A stretch of DNA of 64,000 nucleotides from Methylobacterium cerastii (GTDB lineage Bacteria > Pseudomonadota > Alphaproteobacteria > Rhizobiales > Beijerinckiaceae), in assembly GCF_022179125.1 (NCBI RefSeq), contig NZ_BPQG01000008.1, positions 107,140-171,139 on the forward strand. Reading direction: 5' to 3'. The notes below the pieces were generated by a model that saw only the letters and a list, made by a program, of their open reading frames with translations, was not told the origin of the DNA and did no database searches. A program made the translations under genes and the position numbers. Numbering within the stretch: position 1 is the first letter of the stretch; every line of letters starts with the position of its first letter. Below are positions 36,203 to 44,999 of this stretch, piece after piece.

Positions 36203-37506
36203 CAGTCCTGGTGGAACGCGGCGAGCTTCATCTGCGCGATGAAGGGGTCGAGCACCGCGAGCGTCCGCTCCACCGCGCCCTCGAACGGCACCAGGGCGCG
36301 CTGTCCGGCCCGGGTCATCGCGGTGATGCGGTCGGGGGCGGCCATGAGGTCGGCGAGCGTCGCGGCCAGCTCGGCCGCGTCGGCGACCGCGGCGGCGCCG
36401 CCGCCGGCATCGAGCGCGCGGTAGACCTCGGTGAAGTTTTCCGTATGCGGGCCGTGGAGCACGGCGGCGTCGAGGCGCACCGGCTCGATCGGGTTCTGGC
36501 CGCCATGCGGCACCAGCGAGCCGCCGAGGAACACCAGCGGGCTCAGGCGGTAGAACAGGCCGAGCTCGCCGATCGTGTCGGCGACGTAGAGGTCGACCGA
36601 CGGGTGCGGGCGCCCGCCGGCCGAGCGGCGCGCGCTGCGCAGCCCTTGAGCCGTCGCGCAGGCCGCCACGTCGCCACCGCGATAGGGGTGGCGCGGGGCG
36701 ACGATGGTCAGGAGCCGCGGGAACCGGTCTTTCAGCGCCGCATGCGCCTCGGCCGCCGCCGCGTCCTCGCCCGGATGGGTGCTCGCTGCGACCCAGACCG
36801 GGCGGTCGCCGATCATGTCCCCGAGATAGGCCACCTGCTGCCGGTCGGCCGGCTGCACCGCGGCATCGTACTTGAGGTTCCCGGCCACGCTCACCCGCGG
36901 CGCGCCGAGGCGCACGAAGCGCTCGGCGTCGTCGCGCGTCTGCGCAAGGCAGATCGCGATCCTCGCCAGCAGCGCCTTGGCCGTGCGCGGCGCGCGCGCC
37001 CAGCCGGCGAACGACTGCTCCGACATCCGTCCGTTGACGAGCAGCAAGGGGATGGCGCGGGCATGCAGCGCCACCACGGTGTTGGGCCAGATCTCGGATT
37101 CGGCGACCAGGGCGAGGTCGGGCTGCCAATGGTCGAGGAAGCGCGCGACCCAGCGCGGCGCATCGAGGGGCATGTACTGGTGTACGGCGCCCGCCGGCAG
37201 GCGCGCGCCGATCAGGTCGGCGGCGCTGCGGGTGCCGGTGGTGACCAGCACCGAGAAGCCGCGGGCGATCATTCCCTCGACGAGGCCGACCAGCGAGAGC
37301 GACTCGCCCACCGACGCCCCGTGCATCCAGACCAGCGAGCCCACGGGCCGCGCCCGCCCGGGCAGGCCGCGGCGCTCGGCCAAGCGGGTCGGGTCCTCCT
37401 TGCCCTTGCGCGCCCGCCACGCCAGCAGGCCGGCCACCGCCGGCTCGCCGAGCCACAGGCCGCCGTGATAGGCCTTGAGGGCCAGGGTGAGCGGCGGTGC
37501 CCTCAT
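36202..37506 (-). CDS. waaA: 3-deoxy-D-manno-octulosonic acid (Kdo) transferase
   Basis: 434 residues from ATG 37506 (MRAPPLTLALKAYHGG); an upstream ATG at 37542 gives only a basic extension. GT-B/GT30 fold: WMHGASVGESLSL, VTTGTRSAADLI, PDLALVAESEIWPN, VNGRMSEQS, STHPGEDAAA, IVAPRHPYR and FLGGSLVPHGGQNPIEP. Adds Kdo to lipid IVA on the cytoplasmic face. It is encoded between the DUF374 acyltransferase and lpxK with coupled start/stop. Confidence 0.95.
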   Translation of the reverse strand: MRAPPLTLALKAYHGGLWLGEPAVAGLLAWRARKGKEDPTRLAERRGLPGRARPVGSLVWMHGASVGESLSLVGLVEGMIARGFSVLVTTGTRSAADLIGARLPAGAVHQYMPLDAPRWVARFLDHWQPDLALVAESEIWPNTVVALHARAIPLLLVNGRMSEQSFAGWARAPRTAKALLARIAICLAQTRDDAERFVRLGAPRVSVAGNLKYDAAVQPADRQQVAYLGDMIGDRPVWVAASTHPGEDAAAAEAHAALKDRFPRLLTIVAPRHPYRGGDVAACATAQGLRSARRSAGGRPHPSVDLYVADTIGELGLFYRLSPLVFLGGSLVPHGGQNPIEPVRLDAAVLHGPHTENFTEVYRALDAGGGAAAVADAAELAATLADLMAAPDRITAMTRAGQRALVPFEGAVERTLAVLDPFIAQMKLAAFHQD

Positions 37507-37516
37507 GCCGTCACCG

Positions 37517-38269
37517 TCATGCCGCCTCGGCGCGGGGCGCACGCCCGAGCCAGTTGTCCCCGACGCGGTCGAGCCGCCCGACGAGGGTGTAGGCCCGGTC
37601 GTGCACCCGGTTCATCTCGGCCTCCAGGCGGACGCGCAGGGCCTCGAACGTCTCCGGGTCGGGGTCGCGCGGCACGCGGATCGCCTCGCCGAAGACCACA
37701 GCGCCGCGGCCGAACGGCAGCCCGAGGCAGGCGCGGTCCCAGCTTCCGAAGCGGATGTGCCGGCTCGTCACCACCGCCACCGGCACGATCGGCCGGCCGG
37801 AGAAGCGCGCCAGGGTGAGGATGCCGGCGTCGGCCCGGCGCGAGATCTTGGGCACGTCGGCGCTGAAGGCGACGATCTCGCCGTTCTTCAGGGCCCGCAT
37901 CATCGCGCGCAGCCCCTCGGCGCCGCCCTTGGCCTTGGCGTCCTTGACCACCCGGCCGCGGGCGCCGGAGGCACGGATCACCCGCACGCCCATCCGCTCC
38001 AGGGCGATGGTGTTGATGTTGCCGTCTGGGTTCTTCGAGATGATCGTGGCGACCCGGTCCACCGGCCTCCCGGCGAAGGACACCATGATGTGCTGGCCGT
38101 GCCACATCCCGGCGACGAAGGGGGACATCGCGTCGAGCCAGGGGTCGGCGTTCGCCGGCTCCACGGTGAAGCGGTTGGTTCGGCGCACCAGCGTGAGGTA
38201 GCTGGCGGCGAGCCGTCCGAGCGCCGCCTGCACGGCCGGATGCCGGATGATGCGCTTGCCGAGGCTCAT
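37517..38269 (-). CDS. DUF374 lysophospholipid acyltransferase-like protein
   Basis: 250 residues from ATG 38269 (MSLGKRIIRHPAVQAAL). Resembles the lysophospholipid acyltransferase group: WHGQHIMVSF in place of HX4D, then DGNINTIALERMGV, GGAEGLRAMMRALKNGE, FSADVPKISRRADAGI, GRPIVPVAVVTSRHIRFGSWD and LPFGRGAVVFGEAIRVP. First gene of the operon with waaA and lpxK (10-bp gap), so a role in lipid A or its transport is probable. Precise acyl donor unknown. Confidence 0.88.
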   Translation of the reverse strand: MSLGKRIIRHPAVQAALGRLAASYLTLVRRTNRFTVEPANADPWLDAMSPFVAGMWHGQHIMVSFAGRPVDRVATIISKNPDGNINTIALERMGVRVIRASGARGRVVKDAKAKGGAEGLRAMMRALKNGEIVAFSADVPKISRRADAGILTLARFSGRPIVPVAVVTSRHIRFGSWDRACLGLPFGRGAVVFGEAIRVPRDPDPETFEALRVRLEAEMNRVHDRAYTLVGRLDRVGDNWLGRAPRAEAA

Positions 38270-38649
38270 GCGACCGCCTCGGGGGTGCCGCGCGAGGGCG
38301 CGCGGCGACGCGGCGTGCGGACGGCAGGAAGGGTCGGCATGGGGAACATGTCTCGCTTTCCAAGGCTCGGCCGGGTTCGCGCGATGGCGTGGCGGCCGGA
38401 GGGAGGCAAGGTCGCCGACCGGCCTGGCGACGGGTCGGGCGTTCGGACGCGACAACGGGACAGCGCCGTCCCGCGCAGCCCGGTGGCTCTCTAGACCCGT
38501 CGTCGCAGCCTGCGCAACCGAGACCCGGAGCGGTTCGGGCCGCTTGAGCCGCGCCGCGTGTCCAAAGACACCGCGAAACCGCGCTCTTCCGGCTTGTTTG
38601 GATCGATTCCAATATGTAGATTGGAATCGATCCAGACAGGATGACGATC
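38270..38649. other. Divergent gap with palindrome
   Basis: 380 bp between the DUF374 acyltransferase operon (-) and the VIT-like gene (+). The only clear feature is the 15-bp inverted repeat near its right end; no further gene or repeat is convincing. Confidence 0.5.
38599..38634. promoter_or_regulatory. Perfect 15-bp inverted repeat upstream of VIT-like gene
   Basis: TGGATCGATTCCAAT (38599-38613), 6-base spacer ATGTAG, and ATTGGAATCGATCCA (38620-38634). The arms are perfect reverse complements; each holds the smaller TTCCAAT/ATTGGAA. It ends 15 bases before the probable start. Such length points to a dimeric repressor operator, or an RNA hairpin in the leader. Because the gene resembles iron/manganese transporters, an Irr/Fur/Mur-type metal regulator is an inference. 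Confidence 0.7.
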
Positions 38650-39183
38650 ATGGAAGCGGTCCTCCACGGCGACACCGACGCAGCCGCACCCGGCGACGAC
38701 ACCCACCGCGCCTTCGTGCTGGCCTACGTGCAGCCGGGTCTCGCCGGGCTGATCGACGGATCGGTCTCGACGTTGGCGCCGATCTTCGCCGCCGCCTTCG
38801 CCACGCACAGCAACGGCGCGACCTTCCTCGTCGGGCTCGCGGCCTCCCTCGGGGCCGGGATCAGCATGGGCTTCACCGAGGCGCTCTCCGACGACGGGCG
38901 CATCACCGGGCGGGGCAGTCCGTGGATGCGCGGCCTCGTCTGCGGCGCGGCGACCGCGCTCGGGGGGCTTGGCCACACCCTGCCCTACACGATCCCGGGC
39001 CACTGGCCGAACGCCTTCGCGCTGGCCACCGGCCTCGCGGTGCTGGTGGTGGCGATCGAACTGGTGGTCATCGCCGCGATCCGCACCCGCTACATGGCGA
39101 CCCCGTTCGGCCGGGCGGTGCTGCAGATCGTGCTCGGCGGCGCGCTGGTGCTGGCAGTGGGGGTGCTGATCGGCAGCGCGTGA
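38650..39183 (+). CDS. VIT1/CCC1-like membrane protein (iron/manganese exporter C-domain, standalone)
   Basis: 177 residues if started at ATG 38650 (MEAVLHGD, with AGGA at 8 bases); ATG 38641 is also possible. Five hydrophobic helices. Text QPGLAGLIDGSVSTLAPIFAAAF, FLVGLAASLGAGISMGFTEALSDDG and GGLGHTLPYTI closely resembles the membrane half of MbfA, a rhizobial protein with an N-terminal ferritin-like domain and a VIT1/CCC1-like C-domain. The ferritin half is missing here. Likely transports iron or manganese out of the cytoplasm. A perfect palindrome lies just upstream. Confidence 0.82.
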   Translation: MEAVLHGDTDAAAPGDDTHRAFVLAYVQPGLAGLIDGSVSTLAPIFAAAFATHSNGATFLVGLAASLGAGISMGFTEALSDDGRITGRGSPWMRGLVCGAATALGGLGHTLPYTIPGHWPNAFALATGLAVLVVAIELVVIAAIRTRYMATPFGRAVLQIVLGGALVLAVGVLIGSA

Positions 39184-39284
39184 GGCGGGTGCGCGCCCAT
39201 TCCCCGCGATCGAGGCGCTCACCACTTCGTCGCAGGCTTCGGGATCGGCGAAACTGAGCCGTGCCGCCGCCGATACCTTGAGTC

Positions 39285-39728
39285 ATGTGGTATCTTTACG
39301 GACTGACGATCCTCGCCGGGCTCGCGAATGCGGTCCAGCCGGGACAGAACGCGGCCCTGTCGAAGTCCTTCGGGCTTCCGGTCACGGCGGCGGTGGTGAT
39401 CCTCTTCGTCAGCACCGGCTTCATGCTGCTGGGCGGCCTCGCCTTCGGCAAGCTCGGCGTGCCGAGCTGGCAGCAGATGGCCGAGGTGCCCTGGTGGGGC
39501 TGGCTCGGCGGCTGTCTCAGCGTCCTGCTGATCCTGGCCCAGCTCTATGCCGCCCCTTCCCTCGGGGCCGCGTCCTTCCTCGGGATCGTCGTGACGGTGG
39601 GCGTCGCCGCCTCGATCGTCCTCGACCATTACGGCTGGATCGGCTTCCAGGTCCATCCGGCGAGCCTGTGGCGTGTCCTCGGGGCGGGCCTGATGATCTT
39701 CGGCGTCGGCTTGGTGGCGCTGACCTGA
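39285..39728 (+). CDS. DMT superfamily membrane protein (DUF606/YdcZ type)
   Basis: 147 residues with five hydrophobic segments. LAGLANAVQPGQNAALSKSFG at the start and PWWGWLGGCLSVLLILAQ in the middle are characteristic of the YdcZ/DUF606 half-length DMT proteins, which are thought to work as dimers. Substrate unknown. It lies 101 bp after the VIT-like gene on the same strand. Confidence 0.88.
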   Translation: MWYLYGLTILAGLANAVQPGQNAALSKSFGLPVTAAVVILFVSTGFMLLGGLAFGKLGVPSWQQMAEVPWWGWLGGCLSVLLILAQLYAAPSLGAASFLGIVVTVGVAASIVLDHYGWIGFQVHPASLWRVLGAGLMIFGVGLVALT

Positions 39729-39804
39729 CGTCCGCCCCACGCCGGCCCCTCGGGCACGGCGCCTCGCTTGACGCGGCCGGCCCCAACCGCGATGCGATGG
39801 CCCG

Positions 39805-40725
39805 GTGTCCTTCCGCCTCGCCCACCTCACAGACCCGCATGTCGGCCCGCTGCCGCGGCCGCGCCTGCACCAGCTCTTCGGCAAGCGCGCGACGGGCTAC
39901 GCGAACTGGCGCCGCGGGCGCTCGCGCAGCCACGACATGGAAACGCTGGCTGCCTTGGTCGCGGACCTGAGGCTGCAGGCGCCGGATCACGTCGCCTGCA
40001 CCGGCGACCTGTGCAACATCGGCCTGCCGAGCGAGTGGGACACCGCGCGCATCTTCCTGGAGGCGCTCGGCACGCCGGAGGCGGTCAGCTTCGTGCCCGG
40101 CAACCACGACGCCTACGTGCGCGGCTCGCTCGAAGGGCTGCTCGCGGCCTGCGGCGCCTGGACCGCGGACGACGCCGGCGGAGGCGGCACGTTTCCGTAC
40201 CTGCGCCGGCGCGGGCCGCTGGCGCTGGTCGGACTGTCGAGCGCGATCCCGACCGTGCCGTTCGTCGCCACCGGCCGACTCGGGCCACGCCAGATCGCGG
40301 CGGCCGAATCGTTGTTGCGGACGCTGGCGACAGACCCGTCGCGGCCGGCCCGCGTGGTGATGATCCATCATCCGCCCCATCCCGGCGGGGCGAGCCCGGG
40401 CCGCGACCTGCGCGACGCCGCCCTGTTCAGCGCGATGCTCGGCCGCGTCGGCGCCGACCTCGTCCTGCACGGGCACAACCACGTGGCGAGCGTCGCCCAC
40501 CTGCCGGGACCGGACGGGCGGGCGATCCCGGTGGTCGGCGGCGCATCCGCCTCGGCCCGGCCCGGCGCGCATGCGGGCGGGCACGGCTCGGAAGCCGCGC
40601 GGCGGGCGGCCTACATCCTGTACGCGTTCTCGGAGAACGGGGGGCGCCACGTCGTGTCGGCGACGCAGCGTGGGATCGGAGCGGGCGGGACCGTGACGGA
40701 CCTTGGCCCGCTGACGCTGGGCTGA
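39805..40725 (+). CDS. Metallophosphoesterase
   Basis: 306 residues from GTG 39805. Calcineurin-type dinuclear metal site motifs: LTDPHVG, CTGDLCN, PGNHD, IHHPPH and HGHNH in order. The core is similar to cyclic-nucleotide phosphodiesterase-like family members, with a Gly/Ala-rich C-terminal extension. No signal peptide. Substrate unknown. Confidence 0.88.
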   Translation: MSFRLAHLTDPHVGPLPRPRLHQLFGKRATGYANWRRGRSRSHDMETLAALVADLRLQAPDHVACTGDLCNIGLPSEWDTARIFLEALGTPEAVSFVPGNHDAYVRGSLEGLLAACGAWTADDAGGGGTFPYLRRRGPLALVGLSSAIPTVPFVATGRLGPRQIAAAESLLRTLATDPSRPARVVMIHHPPHPGGASPGRDLRDAALFSAMLGRVGADLVLHGHNHVASVAHLPGPDGRAIPVVGGASASARPGAHAGGHGSEAARRAAYILYAFSENGGRHVVSATQRGIGAGGTVTDLGPLTLG

Positions 40726-40775
40726 CGCTTCGATCGGGCGACCCGGTGCGCGAGGCGGCCGGGCCGACGCTCGGA

Positions 40776-40946
40776 TCAGGCGGAGGCGGCGAGGAGCCCG
40801 GAGAGCCGACGGTCGCCGATGCTGGCCTCGTAGCGTTCGGCCTGGAGGCGCGTGAGGCCTGAGATCAAGGCAGTGGACCCGCGATAGACCGTATAGGTGC
40901 CGTCGTGGGTGGGCTTGACGCGAATCGTCTCGGGCATGGGGGCCAT
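40776..40946 (-). CDS. Small protein, 56 residues
   Basis: Minus-strand frame from ATG 40946 to TGA 40776-40778; a second ATG at 40937 has AGGA 9 bases upstream and may be the true start. The product (MPETIRVKPTHDGTYTVYRG, then LTRLQAERYEASIGDRRLS) has a compact beta-hairpin-like opening and helical end, not low-complexity. I do not recognise a family; it follows the metallophosphoesterase in opposite orientation. Confidence 0.5.
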   Translation of the reverse strand: MAPMPETIRVKPTHDGTYTVYRGSTALISGLTRLQAERYEASIGDRRLSGLLAASA

Positions 40947-41144
40947 CCTGTGCTGCGTTGATCGTCTCGTGAGCCGTCGATCTGCTTCCGCGGTGATTCT
41001 CTCCTCGTGTATTGATGCTCGACGTTACCGCTTCGTCACCCTCGCGCAAGAGCAGCCAGGGGCGGATACCTAAGTAATTTTGGATACGATTGCGACGGCC
41101 CGCGCGCCTGGTGCTGCGCTGCGTCAGCGGCCGGATGGCTGCAA

Positions 41145-41175
41145 CGAAAAAGCCCGTCGGCTTTCGCCGACGGGC
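41145..41175 (-). terminator. Rho-independent terminator of an unassigned minus-strand transcript
   Basis: On the minus strand GCCCGTCGGC, GAAA tetraloop, GCCGACGGGC (41175-41152), followed immediately by TTTTTCG. A 10-bp perfect stem with a GNRA loop and T-run is a high-quality terminator. The nearest upstream minus-strand gene, nhaA, ends 335 bp away, so it more likely serves the small unit at 41280-41366. Confidence 0.8.
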
Positions 41176-41279
41176 CGGTGGCAGGGGCCACGTTCCCGGG
41201 TTCGAGGGTTGGTGTCCGGCGTTCGTCCCAGGGCGCTCAGGGCCGTGGGGTCGGGCGCCTAAAACCCTCCCGAAAACCT

Positions 41280-41366
41280 CTATCCCTGTCGGTGGACGCT
41301 CGGCGGATCGTCCTGGTCACCGGCACCGGTGTCGGCGGAATGGACGTGGGTCGGGCTTGCATGCAT
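41280..41366 (-). CDS. Micro-ORF, 28 residues
   Basis: ATG 41366 is preceded by AGGAGG (41378-41373) at exactly six bases; the frame runs 28 codons to TAG (41282-41280). Product MHASPTHVHSADTGAGDQDD then PPSVHRQG: His/Asp/Pro-rich, hydrophilic. A competing ATG four bases downstream would give 41 residues in another frame. A strong terminator follows after ~105 bases, completing a transcription unit. No family recognised. Confidence 0.4.
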   Translation of the reverse strand: MHASPTHVHSADTGAGDQDDPPSVHRQG

Positions 41367-41509
41367 GGCAGACCTCCTCTTCGTCTCGATCCGGCGCCGG
41401 GGCCTCTGGAGAGGAAGCCGCGTCGCCATGAGGAGAGGCTAGACCCGTCCGGGCCGGACTGGCAAGGCCATTCTTTCGAATTCCGCAGCCGGCTCACGGC
41501 CGCCGGGAT

Positions 41510-42682
41510 TCAGGCCCGCGCCGGGCCCCGCGGGGCGGCAGATCCAAGGATCGCGGCGCCCGCCAGCCCGGAGAGCAGGGAACCGACGAGAACCCCGAGC
41601 TTCACCTCCGTCTCGTGGGCGGCGTCGGTGAAGGCGAGCGCGCCGATGAACAGGCTCATGGTGAAGCCGATGCCGCAGAGCACCGCGACGCCGTAGACCT
41701 GGCGCCACGTCGCCCCGCCGGGCCGGTGCGCCAGCCCAAGGGAGACGGCGAGGCGCAGGGCGGCGAAGACGCCCACCTGCTTGCCGACGAACAGCCCGCC
41801 CGCGACGCCGAGCGTCACCGGGTCGAGGAGCGCCCCCGGGGACAGGCCGAGCAGGGGCACCCCGGCGTTGGCGAAGCCGAAGAGCGGCACGATCCCGAAG
41901 GCGACGAAGGGGGTGATCGCGTGCTCCAGCCGGTGCAGCGGCGAGGTCGCGTCCTCCGGCCGGCCCGGGCTCGGGCGGATCGGGATGGTCATCGCCAGGA
42001 GCACGCCGGCCACCGTGGCGTGGACCCCGGAGCGCAGCACCAGCACCCAGAGCACGAGGCCGAGCAACAGGTAGGGCGTGAGCGCGGCGACGCCGGCGCG
42101 GTTCAGGCCGACGAGGATCGCCAGCACCAAGGCGGCGAGGCCGAGCATCGTCGGGTCGAGGCCGCCGGTGTAGACCAGCGCGATAATCACCACGGCGCCG
42201 AGGTCGTCGACGATCGCCACCGCGCTGAGCAGGATCTTCAGCGACACCGGCACGCGCTTACCCAGCAGCGCCAGGACGCCCAGCGCGAAGGCGATGTCGG
42301 TGGCCGCCGGGATCGCCCAGCCCCGCGCCGTCCCGGTGCCCGCGTTGAAGGCGAGGTAGACAAGGGCCGGCACCGCCATGCCGCCGATCGCCGCGATGCC
42401 GGGCAGCGCCCGGTCGGGCCAGGTCCGCAGGCGGCCGTCCAGGGCCTCGCGCTTGATCTCCAGGCCGACGAGCAGAAAGAACACCGCCATCAGGCCGTCG
42501 TTGATCCAGTGCTGCACGCTCAACGGACCGAGCGGTGCGTGCAGCGCGTGGGCGTAGGTCTCGGCGAGGCCGGTGTTGGCGACGACGAGCGCGCAGGCGG
42601 CGGCCGCCATCAGCACGAGGCCTCCGGCCGCCTCGCTGGCGAGCGCGTTACGGATCGCGGAAAGGGGGCGCGGCTTCGTCAT
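41510..42682 (-). CDS. nhaA: Na+/H+ antiporter NhaA
   Basis: 390 residues from ATG 42682. About 12 TM helices; [21 protein letters not shown] near the start, [15 protein letters not shown] in the middle, and the essential acidic pair in [17 protein letters not shown] (equivalent to Asp163/Asp164 of E. coli). It exports Na+ in exchange for H+ and matters in saline or alkaline conditions. Divergent from the MHS transporter gene with 143 bp between starts. Confidence 0.95.
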   Translation of the reverse strand: MTKPRPLSAIRNALASEAAGGLVLMAAAACALVVANTGLAETYAHALHAPLGPLSVQHWINDGLMAVFFLLVGLEIKREALDGRLRTWPDRALPGIAAIGGMAVPALVYLAFNAGTGTARGWAIPAATDIAFALGVLALLGKRVPVSLKILLSAVAIVDDLGAVVIIALVYTGGLDPTMLGLAALVLAILVGLNRAGVAALTPYLLLGLVLWVLVLRSGVHATVAGVLLAMTIPIRPSPGRPEDATSPLHRLEHAITPFVAFGIVPLFGFANAGVPLLGLSPGALLDPVTLGVAGGLFVGKQVGVFAALRLAVSLGLAHRPGGATWRQVYGVAVLCGIGFTMSLFIGALAFTDAAHETEVKLGVLVGSLLSGLAGAAILGSAAPRGPARA

Positions 42683-42825
42683 GGCGCCGGGGGTGCCCGG
42701 CTTTGCGCCCGCGGGCAACCCTTCGCACCCTCCCTCGCGCTCGCCTTCGCCCTCGCGGGCGACCCCGCCGGTGGCGATCCCGGCCCGGGCCGGCTATGCC
42801 AGAACGGATGACGCAAGGACGCGCG

Positions 42826-44130
42826 ATGACCGCAACGACGACACCGGAGCATCCGGCCCTGCACCGAAAGGCGGTCGGCGCCGTGGTCCTCGGCAACGCG
42901 CTCGAATTCTACGACTTCACGCTCTACGTTTTCTTCGCCGTTCCGATCGGCGCGGCGTTCTTCCCCTCCGCCAACGCCACCGACAGCCTGCTCGCCTCGC
43001 TCGCCCTGTTCGGCATCGGCTACGTGATGCGGCCGATCGGCGGCATCGTCATCGGCGCCTTCGCCGACCGGGCGGGCCGAAAGCCCGCCATGCTCATCAC
43101 CATCGCGCTGATGGCGGTCGGCATGCTGATGCTGGCGCTGGCGCCCTCTTACGCGACGCTGGGGGGTTGGGCGCAGGTCATCGTCATCGTCGGGCGGCTG
43201 ATCCAGGGGCTCGCGCTGGGCGGCGAGGTCGGCCCCTCCACCGCCTACCTGCTGGAGGCGGCGCCGCCGAAGCACCGCGGCTTCGTGGCGAGCTGGCAGA
43301 TCGCCAGCCAGGGCTGCGCCGCGCTGTTCGCCGGCGTCGTCGCCACCGCGCTCACGTTCTTCCTCGGCGAGGCGGCGATGGCGGAGTGGGGCTGGCGCAT
43401 CATGTTCCTGCTCGGCGTCGGCGTCGTCCCGGTCGGCCTCGTCATCCGCAGCCACCTGCCCGAGACGGCGGGCGAGGGCGAAGACCCGGCGGCGGCGGCC
43501 TCCACCGGCGCGGTGGTAATGCGGCTGCTGCGCGAGCACGGGCGCCTGCTGCTCCTGACCTTCGTGGTCATCGCCGCCTCGACGGTCTCGAACGCCATCG
43601 GCACCAACATGCCGGTCTACGCCCGCGCCACCCTCGGCCTCACCGAGACCGTCTCGACCGCGGTGCCGATCGCACTCGGCCTCGCCTCGGTGGTGTTCCC
43701 GCTGCTGGGCGGCTGGCTCGCCGACCGCTTCGGCCGGCGGCCGGTGCTGGTCTGGCCCCGCGCCGCGATCGTGGTGCTGGCCGTGCCCACCTTCTGGTGG
43801 CTGGCGCAGTCGCCGACCGCGGCCTCGGTCTACGCGGTGACGTTCCTGATGTCGGCCCTGTCCTCGATCAACGCGGCGGCAATCATCGTCGCGATCCCCG
43901 AATCGCTGCCGCGGGCGGTGCGCAGCGCCGGGCTGTCGATCGTCTACGCCTTCTCGGTGTCGATCTTCGGCGGCAGCACGAACTACGTCGTCAACAAGCT
44001 GATTGCGATCACCGGCGACCCGCTGGCGCCCGCCTACTACCTCGTCGGCTTCAGCGTGCTCGGCACGATCGCCGCCTGGATGATGCACGAGACCCGCGGG
44101 CGCGACCTCGACGCCGACACGGAGGCGTAA
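42826..44130 (+). CDS. MFS transporter, metabolite:H+ symporter (MHS) family
   Basis: 434 residues from ATG 42826 (AAGGA six bases before). Twelve TM helices; GNALEFYDFTLYVFFAVPIG in TM1, ADRAGRKPAML in the first cytoplasmic loop, and LIQGLALGGEVGPSTAYLLE are MHS-family hallmarks (citrate, alpha-ketoglutarate, proline/betaine transporters). Probably a proton-coupled importer of a small acid or osmolyte. Substrate not predictable. Confidence 0.9.
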   Translation: MTATTTPEHPALHRKAVGAVVLGNALEFYDFTLYVFFAVPIGAAFFPSANATDSLLASLALFGIGYVMRPIGGIVIGAFADRAGRKPAMLITIALMAVGMLMLALAPSYATLGGWAQVIVIVGRLIQGLALGGEVGPSTAYLLEAAPPKHRGFVASWQIASQGCAALFAGVVATALTFFLGEAAMAEWGWRIMFLLGVGVVPVGLVIRSHLPETAGEGEDPAAAASTGAVVMRLLREHGRLLLLTFVVIAASTVSNAIGTNMPVYARATLGLTETVSTAVPIALGLASVVFPLLGGWLADRFGRRPVLVWPRAAIVVLAVPTFWWLAQSPTAASVYAVTFLMSALSSINAAAIIVAIPESLPRAVRSAGLSIVYAFSVSIFGGSTNYVVNKLIAITGDPLAPAYYLVGFSVLGTIAAWMMHETRGRDLDADTEA

Positions 44131-44197
44131 GGAGACCGCGGCGCGGACAAGACCATTTTCCTGACGCGCACCGGCATCCGCCGCGGGCGATAAACGC

Positions 44198-44749
44198 TCA
44201 GTGCAGGTTCGAGCCGTCCTGCGCGGTCTCGGATACGCGTGCGAGCTCGCGCCCGATCTCGTGCAGCGCGACCTCGACCGCCGCCAAGGCGCAGGTGCCG
44301 CCGTCCTGCATGATCAGCGCGTGCGCCGTGATCAGGTGGTCGGCGACCAGCTCCAGGACCGAGCGCGGCTCGGATTCCGCCACCGGCGACGGACGGCTGA
44401 AGCGACCGAGCGCACCGCTCGCGGTGCCCTTCGGCGGGGGGGCCGCGAGCAGGCTGATCGAGCCGAGGAATCCGAGGAAGGTCCGCTCCGGCGGCCCGAA
44501 GGACGGCACCGCGCCGGCCGCGACCCAGATCGCCCGCCCGTCCGGCGAGAGCAGGCGGTAGCGCACGGTGAACTCGCTCCGCGCGACGGTCGCCTCGGCC
44601 ACCACGGTGCCCACGATCGCGAGGTCGTCCGGATGGATGACCTTGCTCCAGCCACGTTGGGAGACGTCTTCAAGCTGTTGACCAGTCAGAACCGTCCATT
44701 CCTGACTGAGATAGACCATCTTTCCTACGGCATCCGTGACGAAGATCAT
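44198..44749 (-). CDS. PAS-domain protein
   Basis: 183 residues. A PAS_3-type fold occupies 1-105 (IFVTDAVGKMVYLSQEWTVL, VIHPDDLAIVGTVVAEA, FTVRYRLLSPDGRAIWVAAG); the C-terminal ~75 residues are helical with no kinase or cyclase domain. Probably a sensory module that acts with a separate partner. Divergent from nothing obvious; the 250 bp toward tlpA (44750-44999) contain only short duplicated motifs such as ACATGCCGCCG. Confidence 0.75.
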   Translation of the reverse strand: MIFVTDAVGKMVYLSQEWTVLTGQQLEDVSQRGWSKVIHPDDLAIVGTVVAEATVARSEFTVRYRLLSPDGRAIWVAAGAVPSFGPPERTFLGFLGSISLLAAPPPKGTASGALGRFSRPSPVAESEPRSVLELVADHLITAHALIMQDGGTCALAAVEVALHEIGRELARVSETAQDGSNLH

Positions 44750-44999
44750 GGCCCAACCTCGGCTATAGCCAGGCTATGCCGCAGACTTACGCGTCAGGCA
44801 ATCGGACATCGCTGCGATTCGTCTGCCGGACCCGGACTTCGCGTCTCGTTCCAAGGTGTTATGGACGTCGGCAGGGCGCGTGGACATCGGTGCCTGCGAA
44901 CGTGGTCACCGGTTCCTCGACCGGTTCGGGACGTGACGCCAGGTTCCGGACATGCCGCCGTGTGCAGAACATGCCGCCGGGTTCAGGGCGTGGACCGGT

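Larger units (their letters stand above)
40947..41509. other. 563-bp gap: orphan small transcription unit
   Basis: Between two minus-strand genes. It contains a strong minus-strand terminator (41152-41175) and a 28-codon frame (41280-41366) with a consensus AGGAGG. Left of the terminator, 41047-41100 is AT-richer and nothing else is evident. Confidence 0.5.

Noticed and set aside
35210-37456. Fusion of lpxK with an upstream 400-codon stretch
   Set aside because: That stretch is a shadow of waaA in another frame; lpxK begins at ATG 36202 with normal length.
41176-41262. tRNA-like T-arm (GGGTTCGAGGG) near the 41152 terminator
   Set aside because: The stems do not pair on either strand and no acceptor or anticodon arm can be found within 80 bases.
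41237-41497. 86-codon minus-strand frame downstream of nhaA
   Set aside because: Arg/Pro/Gly-rich shadow with no supported start at 41497; only the short frames near 41366 have a good Shine-Dalgarno site.
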